A stretch of 64,000 nucleotides of DNA from Variovorax sp. PBL-E5 (lineage in GTDB: Bacteria > Pseudomonadota > Gammaproteobacteria > Burkholderiales > Burkholderiaceae_C): positions 3,534,001-3,598,000 of the forward strand of contig NZ_LR594671.1 of the NCBI RefSeq assembly GCF_901827185.1, written 5' to 3'. The notes beneath the pieces are model-generated. The model worked only from the letters and a program-made list of their open reading frames with translations, was not told the origin of the DNA and did not search any database. This document shows, piece by piece, positions 46,768 through 55,766 of the stretch; the first letter of the stretch is position 1, and every line of letters starts with the position of its first letter. The translations under genes and the position numbers were made by a program.

Positions 46768-46781
46768 ACTAACCCGTCAGT
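46768..46781. promoter_or_regulatory. Candidate TetR operator in front of the TetR gene
   Basis: ACTAACCCGTCAGT (46768-46781) is an imperfect inverted repeat (ACTAAC / GTCAGT, five of six pairs) 13 bases before the ATG of the TetR gene. TetR proteins of the AcrR type often bind ACT..AGT palindromes of this spacing. It lies far from hutH (about 150 bases), so control of hutH is less certain than self-control. Confidence 0.45.
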
Positions 46782-46794
46782 CATTAACAATCCG

Positions 46795-47463
46795 ATGCCC
46801 GCCCGCCGCTTCCTTGCCGACAAACTGTGCCCCGTGCGGGCCAAGCGCGAGCGTCGCAAGGAGGCGCGGCCCGGCGAGCTGCTCCAGGCGGCGCTCGACC
46901 TGTTCGTCGAGAAGGGCTTCGCCGCCACCCGCTCCGAGGAAGTGGCCGCGCGGGCCGGCGTTTCCAAGGGCACCCTCTTTCTCTATTTTCCGAGCAAGGA
47001 AGAGCTGTTCAAGGCCGTCGTGATCGAGAACCTCGCGGGCCGCTTCACCGAGTGGAACCAGGAGTTCGAGGTCTTCGAGGGCAGCACCGCCGACATGCTG
47101 CGCTACTGCATGCGCATCTGGTGGGAGCGCGTGGGTTCGACCCAGGCGTCGGGACTCACCAAGCTGATGCTCGGCGAAGGCCGCAATTTCCCGGAGCTCG
47201 CCGAGTTCTATCGCCAGGAGGTGGTGCGTCCGGGCCATTCGCTGCTGCGGCGCATCCTGCGGCGCGGCATCGACAGCGGCGAGTTCGCGCCGATCGACGT
47301 CGATCATGCGATCTACGCCATCGCCGCGCCCATGCTGTTCCTGATGATGTGGAAGCACTCGACCCCGATCTGCATCGACGGCGAGGCCGAACTCGATCCC
47401 GAGAAGTACATCGCGCTGCAGACCGAGATCGTGCTCCACGGCCTGGTCGCACCCCGACCCTAG
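46795..47463 (+). CDS. TetR/AcrR-family transcriptional regulator
   Basis: The 222-residue protein has the TetR helix-turn-helix (LLQAALDLFVEKGFAATRSE, then EVAARAGVSKGTLFLYFPSK) and a C-terminal ligand domain with IDVDHAIYAIAAPMLFLMMW. I start at MPARRFLAD; the frame is open further upstream but that part runs through the intergenic DNA and the operator. It is 38 bases upstream of the pcm gene on the same strand. It may regulate itself and possibly the divergent hutH or another, more distant, target. Confidence 0.92.
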   Translation: MPARRFLADKLCPVRAKRERRKEARPGELLQAALDLFVEKGFAATRSEEVAARAGVSKGTLFLYFPSKEELFKAVVIENLAGRFTEWNQEFEVFEGSTADMLRYCMRIWWERVGSTQASGLTKLMLGEGRNFPELAEFYRQEVVRPGHSLLRRILRRGIDSGEFAPIDVDHAIYAIAAPMLFLMMWKHSTPICIDGEAELDPEKYIALQTEIVLHGLVAPRP

Positions 47464-47500
47464 AATTGAAGGTTTGTCCCGAGTCCCCGAGGAAAAGCCC

Positions 47501-48187
47501 ATGAACCCCACACCCACCCTGGAGCGCCTGCGCTTCAACATGATCGAGCAGCAGATCCGCCCCTGGGACGTGCTCGATCTCGAGATCCTCGACCTGCTGG
47601 CGCAGATCCGGCGCGAAGACTATGTGCCGCCGCCCCACCGGCCGCTCGCCTTCTTCGACATGGAGATCCCGCTGGAAGGTGCCAAGGGCGCCCGCGAACC
47701 GGGCCAGTGCATGCTGTCGCCGAAGGTCGAGGCGCGCATGCTGCAGGACCTGCATGTGCAGAAGACCGACTCGGTGCTCGAGATCGGCACCGGCTCCGGC
47801 TTCATGGCCGCCCTGCTCGCGCACCGCGCGGCCGAAGTGCTGACACTCGAGATCGACCCCGGCCTCGCCGCCATCGCCACGCAGAACCTGCGGCGCAACG
47901 GTGTGGCCAACGTCGAGGTGCGCGTTGCCGATGGTGCGGTGCCGCTGCCCAGCGGGCCGACCTTCGACGTGATCGTGCTGAGCGGCTCGGTGGCGCGCGT
48001 GCCGCAAGGCCTGCTGGGCTCGCTGAAGATGGGCGGACGGCTGGCTGCGATCGTCGGCGAAGAGCCGATGATGCGCGCCCACTTCGTCACCCGCGTCGGC
48101 GAAGGCAAGTGGGAAAGCACGCAGCCGTGGGACACGGTCGCGCCGCGCCTCTTGCGCTTCCCCGAGCCTTCGCGCTTCAACTTCTGA
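47501..48187 (+). CDS. Protein-L-isoaspartate O-methyltransferase
   Basis: Pcm methylates L-isoaspartyl residues to start repair of damaged proteins, using S-adenosylmethionine. The 228-residue protein has motif I VLEIGTGSGFMAALLA, the preceding MLSPKVEARML and the post-motif LTLEIDP. The N-terminal NMIEQQIRPWDV is a known start of this subfamily, which lacks the usual active-site triad order of E. coli Pcm, so the real substrate is less certain. It starts 37 bases after the TetR stop and is followed by rhodanese and tolC. Confidence 0.85.
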   Translation: MNPTPTLERLRFNMIEQQIRPWDVLDLEILDLLAQIRREDYVPPPHRPLAFFDMEIPLEGAKGAREPGQCMLSPKVEARMLQDLHVQKTDSVLEIGTGSGFMAALLAHRAAEVLTLEIDPGLAAIATQNLRRNGVANVEVRVADGAVPLPSGPTFDVIVLSGSVARVPQGLLGSLKMGGRLAAIVGEEPMMRAHFVTRVGEGKWESTQPWDTVAPRLLRFPEPSRFNF

Positions 48188-48201
48188 AGCCGGCCCGCCT
48201 C

Positions 48202-48540
48202 ATGATCGAACAGATCCGCCCTGCCGAAGTCGCCGCCTGGTTCGCGCGCGATGCCGGCGCCGCGCCGGTGCTGCTGGACGTGCGCGAACCCTGGGAGCTG
48301 CAGACCGCCAGCGTGGTGCCGCAGGGCTTCGCGCTGGTTGCGATCCCGATGAACGAGATCCCCGGCCGCCTGGCCGAGCTCGACCCCGGCCAGCGCATCG
48401 CCTGCCTGTGCCATCACGGCGCGCGCAGCCAGCGCGTGGCCGCCTTCCTGGCCCAGAGCGGCTTCGACACGGTGGCGAACATCGCCGGCGGCATCGATGC
48501 CTGGTCGGCCCAGCACGACACGTCCGTGCCGCGCTATTGA
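48202..48540 (+). CDS. Rhodanese-like sulfurtransferase
   Basis: The 112-residue single-domain rhodanese has the catalytic Cys70 in CLCHHGARSQRV (loop CHHGARS), preceded by LLDVREPWEL with the CH2A-type Asp. It transfers sulfane sulfur to an acceptor. It follows pcm by 14 bases and precedes tolC by 18, an arrangement I know from Burkholderiales chromosomes, which suggests one transcript. The physiological acceptor is unknown. Confidence 0.92.
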   Translation: MIEQIRPAEVAAWFARDAGAAPVLLDVREPWELQTASVVPQGFALVAIPMNEIPGRLAELDPGQRIACLCHHGARSQRVAAFLAQSGFDTVANIAGGIDAWSAQHDTSVPRY

Positions 48541-48558
48541 TTCCATCCAAGGACCTGC

Positions 48559-50088
48559 ATGCCCGTGCGCCGGCTTTCTTCTCTCTGCGCGGCGCTCGCG
48601 GCCGCGTTCGCCGCAGCGATCGCATTGCCGGCCCAGGGCCAGAGCCTGATCGAACTCTACGATGCCGCACGCGATTACGACGCGAGCTACCAGGGCGCGC
48701 GCGCGCAGTACGACGCCAGTGTCGCGCGCGCGGCGCAGGCCAAGGCGGGCATCCTGCCGACCGTCGGCCTGTCGGCCGGCGACACGCGCACCCAGCTCGA
48801 TGTCGACGTGCCCGGCAGCAACGTGTCGCGCGGCTTCAGCACGCAGACCGTCGGCATCAATGCCACGCAGCCGCTTTACCGGCCGGCGAACTGGGCCACC
48901 TACGAGCAGGGCAAGCGCCAGGCCGACATCGCACAGGCCGTGCTGACCGCGGCCGAACAGGACCTGGTGGTGCGCGTCAGCCAGGCGTACTTCGATGTCC
49001 TCGGCAGCCAGGACAGCCTCGCGCTGGTGCGGGCGCAGAAGACCGCGGTGGCCGAGCAGCTGGCCTCCGCCAAGCGCAATTTCGAGGTCGGCACCTCGAC
49101 CATCACCGACACGCGCGAGGCGCAGGCGCGCCACGACCTCGTGGTCTCGCAGGAGATCGCGGCCGAGAACGACCTGCAGGTCAAGAAGATCGCACTCGAC
49201 CAGCTGGTCGGCCGCACGGGCAGCGTGCCGGTGCCGCTGGCCGCGCCGGTCGTGCTGCCCACGGTCTCGCCGGCCAGCATGGAAGCCTGGGTGGCCCAGG
49301 CCGAGGACGTGCATCCATCGATCCGGCAGGCCCGGCTCGGCGTCGACGTGGCCGGGCTCGAAGTGCAGAAGGCCGAGGCCGGCCACAAGCCCACGCTCGA
49401 TGCGACCCTGGGCTACAACGTCGCCAACAATCCGCAGGGCACCAGCACCACCACCGGCCGCTCGCGCATCAACGCCGCCACCGTCGGCGTGGTGTTCAAC
49501 CTGCCGCTGTTCGCGGGCTACGCGACCGAGAACCGCATCAAGGAAACGCTGGCGCTCGAAGACCAGTCGCGCTCGGTGCTCGAAGGCACGCGCCGCAGCG
49601 TCACCCAGGCCACGCGGGCCGCCTACCTCGGTCTGGTCTCGGGTGCGGGCCAGGTCAAGGCGCTGGAAGCCGCCGAGTCCTCCAGCCAGAGCGCGCTGGA
49701 CGCCAACAAGCTCGGCTACCAGGTCGGCGTGCGCATCAACATCGACGTGCTCAACGCACAGAGCCAGCTCTACCAGACCAAGCGCGACCTGGCACTGGCG
49801 CGCTACAACGTGCTGCTGGGCCACCTCAAGCTGCGCCAGGCCAACGGCACGCTCAGTGCGGACGATCTGCAGGGCATCAACCTCGCGCTGGCGACCGGCG
49901 ATCGCGCCACGCCCGAAAGCGCCGCCTCGCCGACGCAGCCCTCGGCCGCGACGCAGAGTCCGGTGCCGGTGCCGCGGAACACCATCCCGCGCGTGCCGCC
50001 GGTGCCGGTGCCGCCCTTCAATCCCGGTGCGCCCATGATGCCGGTGCCGCCACCGCCGCCGGTGATCGTCGCACCACCCGGCAGGTAG
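48559..50088 (+). CDS. TolC-family outer membrane channel
   Basis: The 509-residue protein has a signal (SLCAALAAAFAAAIALPAQG) and the two OEP repeats of TolC: LIELYDAARDYDASYQGARA, TVGINATQPLYRPANWATYE and, in the second repeat, VVFNLPLFAGYATENRIK and YQVGVRINIDVLNAQSQLY. It makes the trimeric outer membrane tunnel of efflux pumps or type I secretion. The last 55 or so residues are a Pro- and Val-rich tail (e.g. VPPVPVPPFNPG) unusual for E. coli TolC. It is the third gene after pcm and rhodanese. Confidence 0.93.
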   Translation: MPVRRLSSLCAALAAAFAAAIALPAQGQSLIELYDAARDYDASYQGARAQYDASVARAAQAKAGILPTVGLSAGDTRTQLDVDVPGSNVSRGFSTQTVGINATQPLYRPANWATYEQGKRQADIAQAVLTAAEQDLVVRVSQAYFDVLGSQDSLALVRAQKTAVAEQLASAKRNFEVGTSTITDTREAQARHDLVVSQEIAAENDLQVKKIALDQLVGRTGSVPVPLAAPVVLPTVSPASMEAWVAQAEDVHPSIRQARLGVDVAGLEVQKAEAGHKPTLDATLGYNVANNPQGTSTTTGRSRINAATVGVVFNLPLFAGYATENRIKETLALEDQSRSVLEGTRRSVTQATRAAYLGLVSGAGQVKALEAAESSSQSALDANKLGYQVGVRINIDVLNAQSQLYQTKRDLALARYNVLLGHLKLRQANGTLSADDLQGINLALATGDRATPESAASPTQPSAATQSPVPVPRNTIPRVPPVPVPPFNPGAPMMPVPPPPPVIVAPPGR

Positions 50089-50092
50089 CGGT

Positions 50093-51100
50093 TCAGGGGC
50101 CGCCGCGGCGGTACGCGCCCGGCGCGCTGCCCGTCCAGCCCTTGAAGGCGCGCTGGAAGGCCGCGCTGTCCGCGAAGCCCAGCTCGTAGGCCAGCGTGGC
50201 CAGGGGCACGGTGCTGGTGTTGAGGCGCACGATCGCCATGTCGCGTCGCAGTTCGTCCTTCAACGACTGGAACGAAACGCCCTCATTCGCGAGGCGCCTT
50301 TGCAGCGTCGACGTCGACATGTGCAGCGCATCGGCCGTCGCGGCGAGCTCGGGCCACGCGGGCTGCGTGTGCTGGAGGTGGTCCCGCACGCGCGCGCTGA
50401 CGAGGTCGTCGCCGCGCCGGGGCACGATGACCTGGGTCTGCGCGTCGGCCAGGAAGGCGCGCAGCGCGGCCTCATCGCGACGCACCGGCGACTGCAATTG
50501 CGCCGCATCGAACCAGAACGCCGAGTGGCGGCATTCGAACTGCAGCGGCGCCGGAAAGACCTTGCCGTAGCTGGCCGCATGCAGCGGGCGCTCGAAGGCG
50601 AAGTCGAAGCCTGCGGCAGGCAGCTGGCCGCCTACCAGCCAGGCCAGCAGGCGCCAGAAGATGCGCAGCAACAGCTCGTGCAGAAAGGTCGGGCGCGCGA
50701 CGGACGCCTCGGTGAAATGCAGGGCCAGACCCGCCAGCGCACCATCGTGCACCGGCACCAGCAGAAGGTCGTCCTGCAACAGGCGAAAGCTGCGCGCGAT
50801 GCGGCGCATCGCCACCTCCAGCGTCGCGGCACCGATGGCCGAGCGGATCACCAGCGCCAGGCTGCCGCGCCTGAGAGGCCGCGACAGGAAGCCGAGGCAT
50901 TCGTCGTCGAGGCCTTCCATCAAGAGTCGGAACAGCGCCACGTACTGGTCCGCGGTCACGCGCGCACCGACCTGATGAAGCAGTTCCGGCGCAATGCCAG
51001 CGCCGGCCAGGAAGGCGTCGCAGGGTTGATGGCGTGCCTGCACGCCGGACACCATGCCCTGCACGAAGGCCATCGGAATCGTGACGGGAGGACGCAGCAT
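50093..51100 (-). CDS. AraC-family transcriptional regulator (AraC-arabinose-binding-like N-domain)
   Basis: The 335-residue protein has a C-terminal AraC domain (MSTSTLQRRLANEGVSFQSL, then LATLAYELGFADSAAFQRAF and GSAPGAYRR) and an N-terminal domain like that of OruR/ArgR-type regulators (GVQARHQPCDAFLAGAGI). The ATG at 51100 begins MLRPPVTIP; another ATG at 51151 is possible. It is divergent from the acyl-CoA operon at 51240-56927, with 139 bases between, so it most likely activates that operon in response to its substrate. It is convergent with tolC, the stops four bases apart. Confidence 0.92.
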   Translation of the reverse strand: MLRPPVTIPMAFVQGMVSGVQARHQPCDAFLAGAGIAPELLHQVGARVTADQYVALFRLLMEGLDDECLGFLSRPLRRGSLALVIRSAIGAATLEVAMRRIARSFRLLQDDLLLVPVHDGALAGLALHFTEASVARPTFLHELLLRIFWRLLAWLVGGQLPAAGFDFAFERPLHAASYGKVFPAPLQFECRHSAFWFDAAQLQSPVRRDEAALRAFLADAQTQVIVPRRGDDLVSARVRDHLQHTQPAWPELAATADALHMSTSTLQRRLANEGVSFQSLKDELRRDMAIVRLNTSTVPLATLAYELGFADSAAFQRAFKGWTGSAPGAYRRGGP

Positions 51101-51239
51101 CAAGGCGTGCCGAGCAAGGGATTGAGGTCTTTTGCCATGGGATCGACGCATTGCGCAATCGCGCGCGGGGCCGCCGGTTTCTACCATGAGCCCATAGCCA
51201 AGGAGACCTCGCAATCCCGGGGTCGAACGGAGACGCAGC

Positions 51240-52799
51240 ATGTACCTCACCCAAGCCTTGCACCGCGCAGTGCAGCAGCATCCCGACCGGATCGCGGTGC
51301 GCTTCGGCGAACGAGAGCGCACGTTCCGCGCGCTGGCCGATCGCGTCGCACGCCTGGCCGGCGCATTGCGCGCCCTCGGCATGCAGACCGGCGATCGCGT
51401 CGCGATGCTGTCGCTCAACTCCGACCGCTACCTCGAATACCAGATGGCGGTGCCCTGGGCCGGCGGCGTGCTGAACCCCTGCAACATCCGCTGGTCCGCC
51501 GCGGAGATCCTGTACTCGCTGGAAGACTCGGGCTCGACGCTGCTGCTGGTCGATGAGACCTTCCGTCCCATGGTCGAGCAGTTCCGCCACCAGTCGGGCA
51601 GCCTGCGCCAGGTGATTCATTGCGGCGACGGCGATGCGCCGAAGGGCATGCACGGCTACGAGGCGCTGATCGCCGAAGCCGACCCGATGGCCGACGCCCT
51701 GCGCCGCGGCGAAGACCTCGCCGGCATCTTCTACACCGGCGGCACCACCGGCTTTCCCAAGGGCGTGATGCTGAGCCACACCAACCTGTGCAGCTCGGGC
51801 CTGGCCCTGCGCGCCGAGAGCTTCGCGACGCCGGACGGCACCTACCTGCATGCCGCGCCGATGTTCCATCTGGCCGACATGGGCTGTGCGATGCCGCACT
51901 GGATCGAGGGCAACGCGCACGCGATCATCCCGGCCTTCCACCCCGAGCAGGTGCTCGACGCGATCGCGCGCGACCGCGTGACGCACACGCTGCTGGTGCC
52001 GACGATGATCCAGATGCTGGTCGACCATCCGTCGATGAAGAAGCCGCGCGACCTGGGCTCGCTGAAGGCCATCGCCTACGGCGCCTCGCCGATGTCGGAA
52101 GCGCTGATCGAACGCGCGATGGCGGCGCTGCCCGGCGTCGATTTCGTGCAGGCCTACGGCATGACCGAGCTGTCGCCGGTCGCGACCATCAACCCGGCCT
52201 CGTACCACCGGCCCGAGACGCGCTACCTGGGCAAGCTGCGCTCGGCCGGGCGCGCAAGCTTCGCGATGGAGGTGCGGATCGTCGATCCGATGGACGAGGA
52301 AGTGCCGCGCGGCACCGTCGGCGAGGTCGTGGTGCGCGGCCCCAACGTGATGCAGGGCTACTGGAACAAGCCCGAGCTCACGGCCGCCGCCCTGCGCGAC
52401 GGCTGGATGCACACCGGCGACGGCGCGTGGATGGACGAGGACGGCTTCGTCTTCATCGCCGATCGCCTGAAGGACATGATCATCAGCGGCGGCGAGAACG
52501 TCTACTCGGCCGAGGTCGAGAACGCGCTCGCCCAGCATCCGGGCGTCGCCGCCTGCGCCGTGATCGGCGTGCCGAGCGACGAATGGGGCGAGGCGGTGCA
52601 CGCGGTGGTGGTGCGAAGGCCCGGCAGCGATGCCGATGCCGCGGCGCTGATGGCGCATTGCAAGACGCTGATCGCCGGCTACAAGTGCCCGCGCAGCGTG
52701 GACTTCGTCGAGGCGCTGCCGCTGTCGGGCGCCGGCAAGGTGCTCAAGACCCAATTGCGCGAGCCCTTCTGGCAGGGCCGCGAACGGCATGTGGCGTGA
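51240..52799 (+). CDS. AMP-dependent acyl-CoA synthetase/ligase (FadD-like)
   Basis: The 519-residue protein activates a carboxylic acid to its CoA ester with ATP. It has the adenylation motif YTGGTTGFPKGVMLSH, the AMP-binding QAYGMTELSPV, the hinge TGDGAWMDEDGFVFI, RLKDMIISGGENVYSAEVE and the C-terminal lysine region LSGAGKVLK. It belongs to the medium/long-chain or aryl-acid group of fatty-acyl ligases. It is the first gene of a six-gene operon with thiolase, MaoC pair, SDR and dehydrogenase, so it probably feeds a beta-oxidation-like route. Confidence 0.94.
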   Translation: MYLTQALHRAVQQHPDRIAVRFGERERTFRALADRVARLAGALRALGMQTGDRVAMLSLNSDRYLEYQMAVPWAGGVLNPCNIRWSAAEILYSLEDSGSTLLLVDETFRPMVEQFRHQSGSLRQVIHCGDGDAPKGMHGYEALIAEADPMADALRRGEDLAGIFYTGGTTGFPKGVMLSHTNLCSSGLALRAESFATPDGTYLHAAPMFHLADMGCAMPHWIEGNAHAIIPAFHPEQVLDAIARDRVTHTLLVPTMIQMLVDHPSMKKPRDLGSLKAIAYGASPMSEALIERAMAALPGVDFVQAYGMTELSPVATINPASYHRPETRYLGKLRSAGRASFAMEVRIVDPMDEEVPRGTVGEVVVRGPNVMQGYWNKPELTAAALRDGWMHTGDGAWMDEDGFVFIADRLKDMIISGGENVYSAEVENALAQHPGVAACAVIGVPSDEWGEAVHAVVVRRPGSDADAAALMAHCKTLIAGYKCPRSVDFVEALPLSGAGKVLKTQLREPFWQGRERHVA

Positions 52800-52838
52800 A
52801 CGCGCCCCTCTTCTTTTTCTTTCTCCAGGAGTTTTCTC

Positions 52839-54023
52839 ATGAGCCGTGACGTCTTCGTCGCCGGGGTCGGCATGATCCCTTTCACCAAGCCCGGGGCCCA
52901 CGAGCCCTATCCGCAGATGGCCGCCAGGGCTGCGCGCGCCGCGCTCGCCGATGCCGGCGTCGGCTACGAGCAGATGCAGCAGGCCTACGTGGGCTACGTG
53001 TACGGCGACTCCACCGCAGGGCAGTGCGCGCTGTACGAAGTCGGCATGAGCGGCATCCCGATCGTCAACGTCAACAACAACTGCTCCACCGGCTCGACCG
53101 CCCTCTTCCTCGCGCGCCAGGCGGTGGCGAGCGGCGCGGCCGACTGCGTGCTCGCGCTCGGCTTCGAGCAGATGAGCCCGGGCGCACTCGGTGCCGTGTT
53201 CAAGGACCGGCCGAGCCCCTTCGAGCGCTTCGACCGCGCCACCGACGAGCTGGTCGGCCAGGGCGACGTGCCGCTCGCGCTGCGCTACTTCGGCGGTGCC
53301 GGCCTCGCGCACATGCAGCAGTACGGCACGCAGCTGTCGACCTTCGCGAAGATCCGCGCCAAGGCCAGCCGCCATGCGGCGAACAATCCGCTCGCGCTCT
53401 TTCGCAAGGTCGTGACGGAAGACGAGGTGCTCGCCGCGCCCGTGATGTGGCCTGGCGTGATGACGCGCCTCATGGCCTGCCCGCCGACCTGCGGCGCGGC
53501 CGCGGCCGTCGTCTGCTCGGCCGCTTTCGCCGAGCGCCACGGCCTCGACCGACGCGTGCGCATCCGGGCGCAGGCCATGACCACCGACCGGCCGATCAGC
53601 TTCGAGGCGCGCGACATGCGCGAGGTGGTCGGCTTCGGCATGGCCAGGGCCGCGGCCGCGCAGGTCTACGAGGCGGCCGGCATCGGCCCGCAGGACGTGG
53701 ACGTGGTCGAGCTGCACGACTGCTTCGCCCACAACGAGTTGATCAGCTACGAGGCGCTCGGCCTGTGCCCCGAAGGCGGCGCCGAGAAGTTCGTCTGCGA
53801 CGGCGACAACAGCTACGGCGGCCAGGTCGTCACCAACCCGTCGGGCGGGCTGCTGAGCAAGGGGCATCCGCTGGGCGCGACGGGCCTGGCGCAGTGCTAC
53901 GAACTCACGCACCAGCTGCGCGGCACGGCCGACGAGCGTCAGGTCGAAGGTGCGCGGCTCGCGCTGCAGCACAACCTGGGTCTGGGCGGCGCGTGCGTGG
54001 TGACGCTGTACGAACGCGTCTGA
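52839..54023 (+). CDS. Thiolase, SCP-x / lipid-transfer protein type
   Basis: The 394-residue protein has the nucleophilic Cys82 in NVNNNCSTGSTALF, VELHDCFAHNE and the C-terminal GGLLSKGHPLGATGLAQ with its active-site histidine. This is the sterol-carrier-protein-x thiolase group, used for 2-methyl-branched or bulky side-chain acyl-CoAs, rather than the FadA group, which carries a second catalytic cysteine in CxGGG. It follows the ligase gene after 39 bases and precedes the first MaoC-fold gene by 23. Confidence 0.92.
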   Translation: MSRDVFVAGVGMIPFTKPGAHEPYPQMAARAARAALADAGVGYEQMQQAYVGYVYGDSTAGQCALYEVGMSGIPIVNVNNNCSTGSTALFLARQAVASGAADCVLALGFEQMSPGALGAVFKDRPSPFERFDRATDELVGQGDVPLALRYFGGAGLAHMQQYGTQLSTFAKIRAKASRHAANNPLALFRKVVTEDEVLAAPVMWPGVMTRLMACPPTCGAAAAVVCSAAFAERHGLDRRVRIRAQAMTTDRPISFEARDMREVVGFGMARAAAAQVYEAAGIGPQDVDVVELHDCFAHNELISYEALGLCPEGGAEKFVCDGDNSYGGQVVTNPSGGLLSKGHPLGATGLAQCYELTHQLRGTADERQVEGARLALQHNLGLGGACVVTLYERV

Positions 54024-54046
54024 ACAAAAAGCAAGAAGGAAGCCCC

Positions 54047-54487
54047 ATGATCGACAGGAAATGGATCGGCCACGCGCTGCCCGCATCGGTGCTGCCGATC
54101 GAGCGCAGCCGGCTGCGGTTCTTCGCCAAGGCGATCGGCGAGACCGATCCCGTCTACACCGATGCCGCGGCCGCGCACGATGCCGGCTATCCGGATCTGC
54201 CCGCGCCGCCGACCTTCCTGTTCGCGGCCGAGCTCGACTCGGGCGTGCTGGACCGGCTGCTCGCGGACCTGCAGATCCCGATCGCCAGGCTGCTGCATGG
54301 CGAGCAGAGTTTCAGCTTCCACCGGCCGGCCTGCGTGGGCGACACGGTCACCGTGCGCTCGACGATCGACGACATCTACGACAAGAAGAACGGCGCGCTC
54401 GAATTCGTCGTCAAGACCGCACGGGCCACCAACCAGCGCGATGAGCTTGTAGCCGAGCTTCGCACCGTCATCGTTTGCCGGAACTGA
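54047..54487 (+). CDS. MaoC-fold protein, N-terminal-type (FAS1-like dehydratase domain)
   Basis: The 146-residue hotdog protein is like the N-terminal half of two-domain MaoC hydratases. In place of the catalytic GDHNPIH of true hydratases it has IGETDPVYTD, and the following loop AGYPDLPAPPTFLF is complete, so it is probably a structural or substrate-binding partner. The three-base gap to the next gene, which has the catalytic motif, implies a heteromeric hydratase, as seen for steroid side-chain degradation enzymes ChsH1/ChsH2. It has no known independent activity. Confidence 0.85.
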   Translation: MIDRKWIGHALPASVLPIERSRLRFFAKAIGETDPVYTDAAAAHDAGYPDLPAPPTFLFAAELDSGVLDRLLADLQIPIARLLHGEQSFSFHRPACVGDTVTVRSTIDDIYDKKNGALEFVVKTARATNQRDELVAELRTVIVCRN

Positions 54488-54490
54488 AGC

Positions 54491-54910
54491 ATGAACCGAC
54501 TCGAATTCGACAACATCCGGATCGGCGACGAACTGCCGCCGCTGCAATTGCAGCCCGTGACCCGCACGACGCTGGCCCTGTTCGCCGGCGCCTCCGGCGA
54601 CCACAACCCGATCCACATCGACACCGACGTGGCGCGCACGTCCGGCATGCCGGACGTGTTCGCGCAGGGCATGCTGGGCATGGCCTGGCTCGGCCGCCTG
54701 CTGACCGGCTGGGCGCCGCAGAGCCGGCTGCGCCGCTTCGAGGCGCGCTTCCAGGGCATCACGCACCTGGGCAATGCCATGCGCTGCACGGGCCGCGTGG
54801 TCGAGAAGCTCGAACACGACGGCGAGCGCTGCGTGCGCATCGAGCTGCAAAGCGCCAACCAGTTCGGACAAACCAAGATCGTCGGCGAAGCCCTCGTCGC
54901 CCTGCCTTGA
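54491..54910 (+). CDS. MaoC-fold enoyl-CoA hydratase (catalytic partner)
   Basis: The 139-residue protein has the hydratase-2 catalytic motif in FAGASGDHNPIHIDTDVA, with Asp and His of GDHNPIH as the catalytic dyad, and the overhanging loop GMPDVFAQGMLGMAWLG. It adds water to a trans-2-enoyl-CoA. It lies three bases after the non-catalytic partner gene (54047-54487) and 25 bases before the SDR gene, so it is in the centre of the operon. The product would be a 3-hydroxyacyl-CoA used by the SDR. Confidence 0.88.
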   Translation: MNRLEFDNIRIGDELPPLQLQPVTRTTLALFAGASGDHNPIHIDTDVARTSGMPDVFAQGMLGMAWLGRLLTGWAPQSRLRRFEARFQGITHLGNAMRCTGRVVEKLEHDGERCVRIELQSANQFGQTKIVGEALVALP

Positions 54911-54935
54911 GGCATCTTTCAGGAGAACCCCCACC

Positions 54936-55766
54936 ATGACACGCAAACTCGAAGGCAAGGTCGCCCTCGTCACCGGCTCGGGCCGCGGCATCGGCCGTGC
55001 GATCGCGCAGAAGCTCGCCAACGAAGGCGCTCGCATCGTCGTCAACGACCTCGATGCCGAGCCGGCAGAAGAAGCCGTGCAGGCCATCCGCGAGGCCGGC
55101 GGCCAGGCCGTCGCTTGCGTGGGCAACGTCACCGCGCCGGATTTCGCCGAACGCTTCGTCGGCACCGCAGTCAGCGAATACAAGGGCCTGGACATCGTCG
55201 TCAACAACGCCGGCTACACCTGGGACAACGTGATCCAGAAGATGAGCGACGAGCAGTGGTACGCGATGCTCGACTGCCACCTGACGGCGCCCTTTCGCAT
55301 CCTGCGCGCCGCGCAGCCGGTGATCCGCGCACTGTCCAAGTCCGAAGCCGAGGCGGGACAGCGCGTGGTGCGCAAGGTGGTCAACATCTCGTCGGTCGCC
55401 GGCCTCTTCGGCAACGCCGGCCAGGCCAACTATTCGACCGCGAAGGCCGGCATCGTCGGCATGACGCAGACCTTGGCCAAGGAATGGGGCCGCATGAACG
55501 TCACGGTCAATTGCGTGGCCTACGGCTTCATCAAGACGCGGCTGACCGTCAGCGCGGCGGGCGACGCCACTGCCACCATCGACGGCCGCGAGATCAAGGT
55601 CGGGGTCAATCCCGATCTGATGGCGGCGATGGAGCGGAGCATTCCGCTCGGCCGCGGCGGCACGCCCGACGAGGCGGCGGGCGCGGTCTACCTGCTGTGC
55701 ATTCCCGAGTCCGACTACGTGAGCGGCCAGACGCTGATGTGCAGCGGCGGCCTCACCGGGATCTAG
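54936..55766 (+). CDS. SDR-family 3-hydroxyacyl-CoA dehydrogenase/ketoreductase
   Basis: The 276-residue protein has ALVTGSGRGIGRAIA at the N-terminus, VNNAGYTWDN, the catalytic ISSVAG serine with YSTAK tyrosine and lysine, and TVNCVAYGFIKTRLT. It resembles FabG-like enzymes and the dehydrogenase part of peroxisomal multifunctional enzymes (17-beta-HSD4). In this operon it would oxidise the 3-hydroxyacyl-CoA made by the MaoC pair. It is followed at once by the dehydrogenase gene, whose GTG directly abuts the stop. Confidence 0.92.
   Translation: MTRKLEGKVALVTGSGRGIGRAIAQKLANEGARIVVNDLDAEPAEEAVQAIREAGGQAVACVGNVTAPDFAERFVGTAVSEYKGLDIVVNNAGYTWDNVIQKMSDEQWYAMLDCHLTAPFRILRAAQPVIRALSKSEAEAGQRVVRKVVNISSVAGLFGNAGQANYSTAKAGIVGMTQTLAKEWGRMNVTVNCVAYGFIKTRLTVSAAGDATATIDGREIKVGVNPDLMAAMERSIPLGRGGTPDEAAGAVYLLCIPESDYVSGQTLMCSGGLTGI

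Noticed and set aside
50472..54086. A very long antisense reading frame of over 1200 codons
   Set aside because: It runs opposite to the AMP ligase and thiolase genes, has no recognisable motifs and is rich in Arg, His and Ala. High GC makes stop codons rare in the shadow frame.
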